A DNA stretch of 58,975 bases from Alphaproteobacteria bacterium (GTDB taxonomy: Bacteria; Pseudomonadota; Alphaproteobacteria; GCA-2731375), in NCBI GenBank assembly GCA_016869175.1, contig VGEV01000004.1, positions 1 to 58,975 of the forward strand. The letters run 5' to 3'. This document shows positions 43,638 through 51,526 of the stretch, in pieces; the first letter of the stretch is position 1; each line of letters starts with the position of its first letter. The notes beneath the pieces are model-generated. The model did no database searches and had not been told where the DNA came from. It saw nothing but the letters and a program-made list of their open reading frames with translations. The position numbers were made by a program, and so were the translations under genes.

Positions 43638-43688
43638 GGGGGTCCGATCAGATGGCATCGCGCTCAGCGATCCAACTGATCGGAACCC
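43638..43688. terminator. Long palindrome between convergent genes, probable bidirectional terminator
   Basis: A long imperfect hairpin fills the gap after LLM 3. TCCGATCAG pairs perfectly with CTGATCGGA, continued by TGG/CCA across an A-A mismatch and by ATCGC/GCGAT after one bulged C, closing on loop GCTCA. Outer GGG/CCC extends it. There is no U run, so it is either a GC-rich terminator for both convergent genes or a second palindromic repeat type. No second copy is seen in this window. Confidence 0.55.
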
Positions 43689-43733
43689 GCCGCGCTGCAT
43701 CATAGGTTGTCCTAGCGCAAGACCCTGCTGCCG

Positions 43734-46055
43734 TCAGGCGCCCGCCGGGACGGAATGCGCGCTGACCTCCGGCAACGCGCCATCATGCCGTTCGACCTCC
43801 ACCAGCGCGGTCTGCGCGCTGGGGCCTTGCGTCAAGCGCGAGGTGCCGCGATCGAGCGTCAGCATGTTGGGGTTGCCGTGCTTGTCCAGGCTGCCGACCT
43901 GGCCGGGCTCGGCCGGGTCGTACCAAGCGCCGGTTGGCAGTTGCACAACGCCCGGCCGCATGGCATCCGTCACGCTTGCCGCGGCCAGCAGCGCGCCGCG
44001 CGCGTTGAACACGCGCACGATGTCGCCTTCGCCAATGCCGCGCGCCACCGCATCCTGGGGCGAGAGCAGGATGCGCTCGCGGCCCCGCAGCTTGGCGGCG
44101 CGGCTGATCCCGGTATGATCCAGTTGGCCGTGCAGGCGGGCGGCCGGCTGGCTCGACAGGAGGTGCAAGGGATAGCGCCTGGCCGCCGGCGCGCCTAGCC
44201 ATTCGCTGGGCGGCAGCCAGCGCGGATGGCCCGGGCAGTCGGCATAGCCCAGCCGAGCGATCGTCTCGCAGAAGATCTCGATGCGGCCGGAGGGGGTTTT
44301 CAGCGGATGGCGCACGGGATCGGCGCGGAATTCGCCGAACTGCACATAGGGCTGTTCGGGCGGCGCAATCTCGACATGGCCGGCCGCCCAGAATCCGTCG
44401 AAATCGGGCAGCACGATGCGGCGCTCGGCGGCCTGCTGCCGCGCCACGTCATACAGGTGCCGCAGCCATCCCATCTCGCTGCGGCCCTCGGTGAACGTCT
44501 CAGCCGTGCCCAGGCGCCGGGCCAGGCCCGCGAAGATGTCGAAGTCGCTGCGCGCCTCGCCCTGCGGCGCGATCGCCTGCTGCATGGCCAGCCAGAAACG
44601 GTCGCGCGCGCCGGCGCCGATGTCGTTGCGTTCCAGTGTCGTGGTGGCCGGCAACACGATGTCGGCATGGCGGGCCGTCGCGGTCCACCAGGGCTCGTGC
44701 ACGATCACGGTTTCCGGCCGCTGCCAAGCGCGCAACAGGCGGTTCAGGTCCTGATGATGATGGAACGGATTGCCGCCGCACCAATAGACCAGCCGGATGT
44801 CGGGATAGGCGCGCTGCCGGCCTTCGAACTCGTAGGCTTCGCCCGGCTGCAACAGCATGTCGGCGATGCGGGCGACCGGGATGTCGTCACCGACCGGGTT
44901 GGCGCCGGTCGGCAATTGCGGGGCGCGCAACTCGGTGCGCGGATGCCCGGTGCCACCGACGCAGGAATAGCCGAAACCGAAGCCGCCGCCGGGCAGGCCG
45001 ATCTGGCCCAGCATGGCGGCCAGCGTGATCAGCATCCAGAACGGCTGCTCGCCGTGTTCGGCGCGCTGCAAGGCGAGCGTCGCCGTCAGCATGGTGCGGC
45101 CCGCCGCCATGCGCCGTGCCAGCGCGCGAATGCGCTCGGCCTCGATGCCGCAGAGTGCTGCCGCCCAATCGGCGTCCTTCGGCTGGCCGTCGCTGGTGCC
45201 CAGGAGATAGGCCTCGAAGCGCGGATAGCCGACGCAATAGCGATCCAGGAAGGCGCGGTCGTGCCGGCCTTCCACCGCCAGGGTGTGCGCTAGTCCCAGC
45301 ATCAGCGCGCTATCGCTATGCGGGCGCGGCGCCAGATGTTCGGCCTGCGCAAAGTCCGGCATGTCGTCGCGGCAGGGCGAGATATTGACCACCCACATGC
45401 CGCCGGCCAGCGCGCGACGCAGCCAGAGTTCGCCCAGATGCTCGCCCGAGCCGCCGGTCGTCACCTGGTCGTTGCGCAGCGGCAGACCGCCGAACGCCAC
45501 CAGCAGGTCGCAATGCTGCGCGATGCTATCCCAGCCGGTCACCGGGCCGACGGCGGCCTGCGCGCTGCCCAGGATGAACGGCAGCAAGGCCTGCGCGGTC
45601 GCCATGGAGTAAGTATGTACCTGGCCGACGAAGCCGCCGATTGTGTTGAGAAAGCGCGCCTGCACCGTGCGCGGATGATGCAGCTTGCCGGCGCTGGCCC
45701 AGCCATAGGAGCCGGCAAAGATGGCGCGATTGCCGTGTTCGCGCCTGACCCGCGTCAGTTCGCCCGCTACCAAGTCGAGCGCCTGGTCCCAGCTCACCGG
45801 CACGAACGCTTCCGCGCCGCGCCGCTCGCGCCGGCCGCCGGGCCCGTCTTCCAGCCAGCCCTTGCGGATGGCGGGACGCCGCACCCGGTTCTCGGCATAG
45901 ACCGCGTCGATCAGGCCGCCCAGCAACGGCGAAGGGGCAGGATCTTTGGCGAACGGCTCGACGCCGACCAGCCGCCCCTCCTCGACAACCGCGGTGAAGG
46001 CACCCCAGTGCGATCCATGATGCCGTCGAAGTCGGCCGACGAGCGTTTCGCTCAT
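43734..46055 (-). CDS. Molybdopterin oxidoreductase of the DMSO/TMAO/biotin-sulfoxide reductase type
   Basis: A 773-residue molybdenum enzyme. The N-terminus lacks both a Tat signal and the cysteine motif for a [4Fe-4S] cluster, as in cytoplasmic BisC and periplasmic DorA/TorA catalytic subunits. Family hallmarks are FVPVSWDQALDLVAGELTRV, IFAGSYGWASAGKLHHPRTV and GQVHTYSMATAQALLPFILG, where the serine is the candidate Mo ligand. The C-terminal cofactor-binding domain has LHLLSSQPAARLHGQLDHTG, TGAWYDPAEPGQVGSLDKHG and NPNMLTLDRGTSRLTQG. It probably reduces an S- or N-oxide in the cytoplasm. GGAG precedes the ATG. Confidence 0.92.
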   Translation of the reverse strand: MSETLVGRLRRHHGSHWGAFTAVVEEGRLVGVEPFAKDPAPSPLLGGLIDAVYAENRVRRPAIRKGWLEDGPGGRRERRGAEAFVPVSWDQALDLVAGELTRVRREHGNRAIFAGSYGWASAGKLHHPRTVQARFLNTIGGFVGQVHTYSMATAQALLPFILGSAQAAVGPVTGWDSIAQHCDLLVAFGGLPLRNDQVTTGGSGEHLGELWLRRALAGGMWVVNISPCRDDMPDFAQAEHLAPRPHSDSALMLGLAHTLAVEGRHDRAFLDRYCVGYPRFEAYLLGTSDGQPKDADWAAALCGIEAERIRALARRMAAGRTMLTATLALQRAEHGEQPFWMLITLAAMLGQIGLPGGGFGFGYSCVGGTGHPRTELRAPQLPTGANPVGDDIPVARIADMLLQPGEAYEFEGRQRAYPDIRLVYWCGGNPFHHHQDLNRLLRAWQRPETVIVHEPWWTATARHADIVLPATTTLERNDIGAGARDRFWLAMQQAIAPQGEARSDFDIFAGLARRLGTAETFTEGRSEMGWLRHLYDVARQQAAERRIVLPDFDGFWAAGHVEIAPPEQPYVQFGEFRADPVRHPLKTPSGRIEIFCETIARLGYADCPGHPRWLPPSEWLGAPAARRYPLHLLSSQPAARLHGQLDHTGISRAAKLRGRERILLSPQDAVARGIGEGDIVRVFNARGALLAAASVTDAMRPGVVQLPTGAWYDPAEPGQVGSLDKHGNPNMLTLDRGTSRLTQGPSAQTALVEVERHDGALPEVSAHSVPAGA

Positions 46056-46094
46056 GTTGGTCTCCAGCGGACGTGCGCAGCGACATGCGAAGCC

Positions 46095-46153
46095 TAGGGC
46101 AATTTCCGTTCAAATCGAACCGGCATGTTCGGTTTGAACGGAAGCCATTGCCC
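46095..46153 (+). repeat. Dispersed palindromic repeat, copy 2 (complete)
   Basis: A 57-bp palindrome after TAG: outer arms GGGCAAT (46097-46103) and ATTGCCC (46147-46153), and an inner 16-bp hairpin CCGTTCAAATCGAACC against TGTTCGGTTTGAACGG with loop GGCA. It lies 40 bases upstream of the molybdoenzyme ATG, in the divergent gap before LLM 4. Copy 3 is its inverted near-copy 1.2 kb away, and the match extends about 20 bases further on the LLM 4 side (to about 46175). Confidence 0.88.
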
Positions 46154-46262
46154 TGCAACCATGACCGGAGCGCGGCGGCGATGTGTTGGGAAACGCCGCG
46201 AGCGGCTGGACAGCCGGCGGCACCGGCCGTTGAATGGCGTCGGCCCGCCAAGGACGAAACCG

Positions 46263-47300
46263 ATGCGCGTCTTTACCACCTTGCCGCAAGAAGACCTGGC
46301 GGCCGTCGCCGCCGCCGCCAAAGCCGCTGAGACGGCCGGCTTCGACGGTCTGATGACCATGGAGAACCGGCACGATCCCTTCCTGGCGCTGGCCGTGGCG
46401 GCCACCGCCACCACGCGCATCCAGCTCATGACCGGGATCGCCATTGCCTTCGCGCGCAGTCCCATGGTGGTGGCCAATGCCGGCTGGGACTTGCAGGCCG
46501 GCTCGCGCGGCCGTTTCGCCATCGGCCTCGGCAGCCAGGTGCGCGCGCATAACGAGCGTCGCTTCAGCGTGCCCTGGTCGGCCCCGGCGCCGCGCATGCG
46601 CGAATACGTGCTGGCGCTGAAGGCGATCTATCGCTGCTGGAAGCAGGGCGAGAAGCTGGACTTCCAGGGCGAGCATTACCGCTTCGGCCTGATGACGCCC
46701 AACTTTGTGCCGGAAGCGATGGCGGCCCCGACCCCGCCCATCACCATCGCCGCGGTCGGCCCCGCCATGCTGCGGGTGGCGGGCGAAGTGTGCGAGGGCG
46801 TGCGCCTGCATCCCTTGTGCACGCGGCGCTATATCGAGGAGGCGGTGCTGCCGCGCTTGCGCGAGGGCTTTGCCAAGTCGGGCCGCCGACGCGAGGATTT
46901 CGAGATCACCGGCGGCGGCTTCATCGCCACCGGTCCGGACCGGGCGGCGGTCGAACGCATGCGCGAATGGGTGCGCGTGCGTGTCGGCTTCTATGGCTCG
47001 ACGCCGGCCTATTGGCCGGTCCTGGAACTGCACGGCCATGGCGAGTTGGGCCGCAAGCTGAACGAACTGTCGCGCCAAGGTCAATGGGCGGAAATGACCA
47101 AGGCGGTTTCGGACGAGGTGCTGGAGTGGTTCTGCGCTGCCGGCACGCATCGGGAGATCGCCGGCGTCATCGAACGGCGCTTCGGCGGCCTGTCCGACGC
47201 CATCATGGCCAGCGCCAACTCGGCCGTGCCCTCGGACATGCCGGCCGATCTGTTGCAGGACATCCAGCGTCTACCGGTGGCCTTCCGGGGCTTTGCCTGA
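46263..47300 (+). CDS. LLM-class F420-dependent oxidoreductase (4), TIGR03617-like
   Basis: A 345-residue LLM protein from ATG 46263 (MRVFTTLPQEDLAAVAAAAK). Segments IAFARSPMVVANAGWDLQAG, GRFAIGLGSQVRAHNERRFS, PPITIAAVGPAMLRVAGEVC and TRRYIEEAVLPRLREGFAKS match the MSMEG_2256-type F420 family (TIGR03617). It is a clear paralogue of LLM 7, with near-identical stretches such as GSQVRAHNERRFSVPW versus GTQVKGHNERRFSVPW. It is flanked by inverted copies of the palindromic repeat, which suggests it may be an inserted cassette. Confidence 0.9.
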   Translation: MRVFTTLPQEDLAAVAAAAKAAETAGFDGLMTMENRHDPFLALAVAATATTRIQLMTGIAIAFARSPMVVANAGWDLQAGSRGRFAIGLGSQVRAHNERRFSVPWSAPAPRMREYVLALKAIYRCWKQGEKLDFQGEHYRFGLMTPNFVPEAMAAPTPPITIAAVGPAMLRVAGEVCEGVRLHPLCTRRYIEEAVLPRLREGFAKSGRRREDFEITGGGFIATGPDRAAVERMREWVRVRVGFYGSTPAYWPVLELHGHGELGRKLNELSRQGQWAEMTKAVSDEVLEWFCAAGTHREIAGVIERRFGGLSDAIMASANSAVPSDMPADLLQDIQRLPVAFRGFA

Positions 47301-47328
47301 GGCCCACCGCGCTGCGGTCATGGTTGTC

Positions 47329-47387
47329 GGGCAATGGCTTCCGTGCAAACCGAACATGCCGGTTCGATGTGAACGGAAATTGCCCTA
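47329..47387 (-). repeat. Dispersed palindromic repeat, copy 3 (complete)
   Basis: The minus strand reads TAGGGCAATTTCCGTTCACA and continues as copy 2 with only three differences over 57 bp: outer arms GGGCAAT/ATTGCCC and an inner hairpin. The leading TAG is the stop codon of fbiC. The homology with copy 2 extends through CAACCATGACCG and AGCGCGG (47307-47326), one mismatch in 20, giving inverted arms of about 80 bp around LLM 4. It lies between convergent genes. Confidence 0.88.
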
Positions 47388-49850
47388 TTCCGCGAGGCCA
47401 GGGCGGAGCAATTCGCGCGCTGCCGAAGTGCGCTCGTAGCGGCGCGCCGGCGTGTTGATCGCCTCGCGCATTGGCGCCGCATCGAACGAGGCGACGATGC
47501 GTTCCTGTGGCACCTTGCCGTAGGTCGTCGTGCGTTGCACCGGCACGCGGCCGATGTCGCGGATCAGCCGCTCCATCGCCTCGGGCGGCATCTCCTGGCC
47601 GTGCTCGGCGCCGGCCGCCCGCGTGATCGTCTCGTTCATCAGCGTGCCGCCCAGGTCGTTGGCTCCGGCATTGAGGCAGGCGGCCGCGCCCTCCGGTCCC
47701 ATCTTCACCCAGCTCGTCTGGATGTTGCGGATATGCGGATGCAGCGCCAGGCGCGCCACCGCGTGCATCAGCACCGCCTCGCGATAGGTCGGCCCCTTGC
47801 GCGCGCAGCCCTTGAGATAGATCGGCGCTTCCATGTGCACGAAGGGCAGCGGCACGAACTCGGTGAAGCCGCCGGTCTCCTGCTGTTGCCGGCGCAGGCG
47901 CAGCAGGTGGCGCGCCCAGTGCAGCGACCGCTCCACGTGGCCGTACATGATGGTGGTGGTGGACATCAGGCCGGCACGGTGCGCCGCCGCCATCACCTCC
48001 AGCCATTGCTGCGTGGTGATCTTGTCGGGGCAGATCACCTTGCGCACCTCGTCATCCAGCACCTCCGCGGCCGTGCCCGGCAGCGAGCCGAGACCGTGCC
48101 GTTTCAGTTCGGCGAGGTAGTCGGGCAGCGGCAGGCCCAGGGTCTTCGCGCCCTGATAGACTTCCAGCGGCGAGAAGGCATGCACATGCATTGCCGGCGT
48201 GGCCGCCTTCACGGCATCCAGAATGGCGAGATAGGTGGCGCCGGTATATTCGGGGTGGATGCCGCCCTGCATGCACACTTCCGTGGCGCCCCGCTCCCAG
48301 GCCTCCAGGCTGCGGCGCTGGATCTCGGCGGCATCGAGATCGTACGGCCTGCCGCGCAGGTTCTCGCTCAGCTTGCCCTTGGAGAAGGCGCAGAACTGGC
48401 AGCGAAAGTAGCAGACGTTGGTATAGTTGATGTTGCGCGTGACGACGTAGCTGACCCGATCGCCGTTGACTTCGCGCCTCAGCCCATCGGCGGCCTGGCA
48501 GAGCCGGGCGACTTCGGCCCCCCGCGCCTGGAAGAGCCGCGTCACTTGCGCCTCGCTCAACTCCGCGCCGTCGCGCCCGCGCGCCAGGATGCGGTCGAAC
48601 TCCTCGCCCACCGGCGTCGCCGGAAAATCCGGCCAGGGATCGAGCGCGTCGGCGGGCGGCCGCTTCGCCTCGCCCGGCGACCAATCGTCCACCCGCGCCA
48701 GACCTTCCGCGTCGATCGCCTGCAGGACCGGCGTACGGAACAGCGGATCCAGCCAACGGTCGCCATCCAGCGCGTAGGCGGGATAGATCGCCAGCCGCTG
48801 CACCAGCGTCTTGCCGGCCGCTGCCGTTGCCTGTTGCAGGCGCCGCAATTCCGGCCAGGGCGCTTCCGGGTTGACGTGGTCGGGCGTCACCGGCGAGACC
48901 CCGCCCCAGTCGTTGATGCCCGCGCCGATCAGGCGCGGCAGCGCATCCGGGCTGAGATTGGGCGGGGCCTGGATGTTGGCCGCCGCGCCCAGCAGCAAGC
49001 GCGCGACCGCGATGGTCCAGACCAGTTCGTCGGCCGATGGCTCGGGCGCGCTGGCCATGCGCGTATCCGCCTTGGCGCGGAAGTTCTGCACGATCACTTC
49101 CTGGATGTGACCGTGCGCCTCGTGCAAGGCCCGCAAGGCGAGCAGCGCGGCGATGCGCTCGGCCCGCGTTTCGCCGATGCCGATCAGGATGCCGCTGGTG
49201 AACGGAATCGCCGCCTCGCCGGCCAGACGCAGGGTCTCCAACCGTACCGCCGGCCGCTTGTCAGGCGAGCCGTGATGCGGCCCGCCCTTCTGGCAAAGCC
49301 GCTCGGCGGCCGATTCCAGCATGATGCCTTGCGACACCGAGACCCGGCGCAGCCCGGCCAGGTCCTTGGCCGTCATCACGCCCGGATTGAGATGCGGCAA
49401 CAGGCCCGTTTCGCGAAACACCAGCTCGGCCATGGCGGCGAGATAGGACAGCGTCGTCGGATGGCCGAGCGCCTCCAGTTCGCGCCGGGCCACCGCGTAA
49501 CGCAGCTCCGGCTTGTCGCCCAGCGTGAACAGCGCCTCCTGGCAGCCGGCCCGCTGGCCGGCGCGTGCCACCGCCAGCACCTCCTCGGGCGTCAGGTATG
49601 CGCGCTCGCCGCGCCGTGGCGGATGCGCGAAGGTGCAATAGTGGCAGACATCGCGGCAGAGCTGGGTCAGCGGAATGAACACTTTCCGCGAATAGCTGAT
49701 CCGATCGCGATGGCCGGCATCGCGCAGCCGGGCGGCGGCGGACGCGAGCTGCTGCAAATCGCCGGCGTCGGCCAGCGCGCGCGCCTGGTCGTCGGTCGGC
49801 GGCCTGCCGGCCAACGCACGCGCCAGGATGCCGTCAAGCGTCAAGGTCAC
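47385..49850 (-). CDS. fbiC: FO synthase, CofG-CofH fusion (FbiC)
   Basis: Makes the deazaflavin FO (7,8-didemethyl-8-hydroxy-5-deazariboflavin) from tyrosine and the riboflavin precursor 5-amino-6-ribitylamino-uracil. The 821-residue protein fuses two radical-SAM halves. The N-terminal CofG part has CRDVCHYCTFAHPPRRGERA and the later ILIGIGETRAERIAALLALR. The C-terminal CofH part has NVCYFRCQFCAFSKGKLSEN and MQGGIHPEYTGATYLAILDA. Each has its own CX3CX2C cluster site. GTG 49850 is preferred over TTG 49865, because GAGGGG lies 9 bases before it. It starts 11 bases after cofC. Confidence 0.96.
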   Translation of the reverse strand: MTLTLDGILARALAGRPPTDDQARALADAGDLQQLASAAARLRDAGHRDRISYSRKVFIPLTQLCRDVCHYCTFAHPPRRGERAYLTPEEVLAVARAGQRAGCQEALFTLGDKPELRYAVARRELEALGHPTTLSYLAAMAELVFRETGLLPHLNPGVMTAKDLAGLRRVSVSQGIMLESAAERLCQKGGPHHGSPDKRPAVRLETLRLAGEAAIPFTSGILIGIGETRAERIAALLALRALHEAHGHIQEVIVQNFRAKADTRMASAPEPSADELVWTIAVARLLLGAAANIQAPPNLSPDALPRLIGAGINDWGGVSPVTPDHVNPEAPWPELRRLQQATAAAGKTLVQRLAIYPAYALDGDRWLDPLFRTPVLQAIDAEGLARVDDWSPGEAKRPPADALDPWPDFPATPVGEEFDRILARGRDGAELSEAQVTRLFQARGAEVARLCQAADGLRREVNGDRVSYVVTRNINYTNVCYFRCQFCAFSKGKLSENLRGRPYDLDAAEIQRRSLEAWERGATEVCMQGGIHPEYTGATYLAILDAVKAATPAMHVHAFSPLEVYQGAKTLGLPLPDYLAELKRHGLGSLPGTAAEVLDDEVRKVICPDKITTQQWLEVMAAAHRAGLMSTTTIMYGHVERSLHWARHLLRLRRQQQETGGFTEFVPLPFVHMEAPIYLKGCARKGPTYREAVLMHAVARLALHPHIRNIQTSWVKMGPEGAAACLNAGANDLGGTLMNETITRAAGAEHGQEMPPEAMERLIRDIGRVPVQRTTTYGKVPQERIVASFDAAPMREAINTPARRYERTSAARELLRPGLAE

Positions 49851-49861
49851 GGTTCCGCCCC

Positions 49862-50545
49862 TCAATCGGCGCCGGCGGCCGCCCTGCCGGCGGGCGTGTT
49901 GCTCAGCCGTCCGGCGATGCCGCTCTGCGACAGATAGGTATGCGCGCGCGTCGTGCCGGGGGTCGCCAACAACGCCGACAGATCCTCGGGCGTGTCGATG
50001 TCCCGCGCCAGACCCGGCAGCGGCAGCACGGTCGGCTCAATGCCGGCCGCGCGCGCCGCCGCCAGATGCGGGAAAAAGCTGTCGTCGCCGAACCGCAGCG
50101 CCACCGCCCCCGGCGGCGACAGCGCGATGCAATTCGACCCCTTGCGGTCGGCCGAGGGCACGATGGTGAAGGCGGGTGCCGCCCGGTGCGCCGCCAACAC
50201 CGCCTCGATCTCCGCCGCGGTCGCCAGCGGCACGTCGCCCGGCACCTGCAGCAGCCCGGCCGCGCCCTCGGCGCGCAACAGCGCTGCCGCCGCGTGCACG
50301 GCCGCCGTATGGCCATGGTTCTCCGGCTCCGGGCAAATCCGCGCGCCATACCGCTCCGCCAGGGCCGTGCACTCCGCGTCGCGCGTCACCGCCAGGATGC
50401 CGGCCAGGCCGCGGGCGGCGGCCAGCGCCGCTAGCACGTCTTGCGCCATCGCGGCGAACAGGCCGCGCCGCTCCTCCAGCGACAGCACCGCCGCCAGGCG
50501 CTGCTTGGCCAGCGGCAAATCCTTCAGCGGCACGACGGCCCACAT
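49862..50545 (-). CDS. cofC: 2-phospho-L-lactate / phosphoenolpyruvate guanylyltransferase (CofC)
   Basis: Activates a three-carbon phospho-acid (2-phospholactate, phosphoenolpyruvate or 3-phosphoglycerate, depending on lineage) with GTP for attachment to FO. The 227-residue nucleotidyltransferase has the N-terminus WAVVPLKDLPLAKQRLAAVL, LLQVPGDVPLATAAEIEAVL with the catalytic aspartate, FTIVPSADRKGSNCIALSPP and FGDDSFFPHLAAARAAGIEP. The C-terminal ~25 residues (SQSGIAGRLSNTPAGRAAAG) exceed the family core. It is located within the cof operon between cofD and fbiC. Confidence 0.93.
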   Translation of the reverse strand: MWAVVPLKDLPLAKQRLAAVLSLEERRGLFAAMAQDVLAALAAARGLAGILAVTRDAECTALAERYGARICPEPENHGHTAAVHAAAALLRAEGAAGLLQVPGDVPLATAAEIEAVLAAHRAAPAFTIVPSADRKGSNCIALSPPGAVALRFGDDSFFPHLAAARAAGIEPTVLPLPGLARDIDTPEDLSALLATPGTTRAHTYLSQSGIAGRLSNTPAGRAAAGAD

Positions 50546-50566
50546 CGTCGGCGGTCCCCTTTCGCC

Positions 50567-51523
50567 CTACCTTAGCCCTGCCGGCAAGCAGCGGGCAAAG
50601 GCCAGCACGCCGGCGGCCAGGCATTCGCGCTCGGCCAGCGAGCGCATGATCGTCGGCAGGCAGGCGACGGCGATGCCCAATTGCGCGACCGAGGGCGCCA
50701 GGGGCGCATCCTGTTCGTCCAGCACGATGCCGGTCAGCAGGTCGCCGTAATGCCGGGCGATGGCCACCGGGCTGCTCTCTTGCCCCAGTTCGCCCAGCAT
50801 CTTGGCGGTCGGTCCCTTGATGGCCTGGCCGCCGACAATCGGACTGACCGCGACGATCGGCGCGCCCGATCGCCGCAAGGCGGCGCGAAAACCCGGGATG
50901 GCCAACATCGGATCGACGCTGATGAAGGGATTGGACGGGCAGATGACGATGGCGGCAAGGCCGGGCATGGTCAGCGCGTCGAGCACTTCTGGCGATGGCG
51001 TGGCCGCCTCCGCGCCCTGGAAGCGGAAGCCGGTCACGCTTGGCCGGCAGCGCTCGCGCACGAAATAGTGCTGGAAGGCAAGCGGTCCCTGCGCGGTCAG
51101 CACTTCGGTGCGCACCGGCTGGTCGCTGGCCGGCAGCAGCGCGGCGGCGATGCCCAGCCGGCTGACCACGGCGCGCGCGATCTCGGCCGGCCGCTGGCCG
51201 GCGCGCAGCCGGCGCGTGCGCTCGACATGCGTGGCGAGATCGCCATCGCCCAGAAAGAACCAGTCCTCGCCGCCCAGCGCCTTGAGCGCCGCCATGAAGG
51301 TGCCGGTCTCGCCGGCCCGGCCCCAGCCCTGTTCGGGGTGCGCCAGGCCCGAGAGCGTGTAGAGCAAGGTGTCGAAATCGGGCCATATGGTCAGGCCCAG
51401 ATGCTCGAAATCGTCGCCCGGATTGGCGATCACGCTCAGGCTGTTGGCCGGCAGCACGCGGTAGAGGCCGAGCGCCAGTTTGGCGCCGCCGACCCCGCCC
51501 GACAAGGCCACCACCCGCTCCAT
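50567..51523 (-). CDS. cofD: 2-phospho-L-lactate transferase (CofD/FbiA)
   Basis: Transfers the phospho-acid moiety from the CofC product to FO, giving F420-0 or its dehydro form. The 318-residue protein has the family N-terminus VVALSGGVGGAKLALGLYRV, the metal/phosphate segment VIANPGDDFEHLGLTIWPDF followed by DTLLYTLSGLAHPEQGWGRA, and CPSNPFISVDPMLAIPGFRA and VSPIVGGQAIKGPTAKMLGE. It starts 3 bases after the cofE stop and ends 21 before cofC, so it is firmly in the operon. Confidence 0.96.
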   Translation of the reverse strand: MERVVALSGGVGGAKLALGLYRVLPANSLSVIANPGDDFEHLGLTIWPDFDTLLYTLSGLAHPEQGWGRAGETGTFMAALKALGGEDWFFLGDGDLATHVERTRRLRAGQRPAEIARAVVSRLGIAAALLPASDQPVRTEVLTAQGPLAFQHYFVRERCRPSVTGFRFQGAEAATPSPEVLDALTMPGLAAIVICPSNPFISVDPMLAIPGFRAALRRSGAPIVAVSPIVGGQAIKGPTAKMLGELGQESSPVAIARHYGDLLTGIVLDEQDAPLAPSVAQLGIAVACLPTIMRSLAERECLAAGVLAFARCLPAGLR

Positions 51524-51526
51524 GGC

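Noticed and set aside
34606-47387. The palindromic repeats as ends of a composite transposon spanning copies 1 to 3
   Set aside because: No transposase lies between them, copy 1 is truncated, and the intervening genes show no common border; treated as independent REP-like copies.
47535-49937. 800-codon plus-strand open frame opposite fbiC
   Set aside because: The minus strand encodes both radical-SAM halves of FO synthase with conserved cysteine motifs; the opposite frame has shadow composition and no domain.
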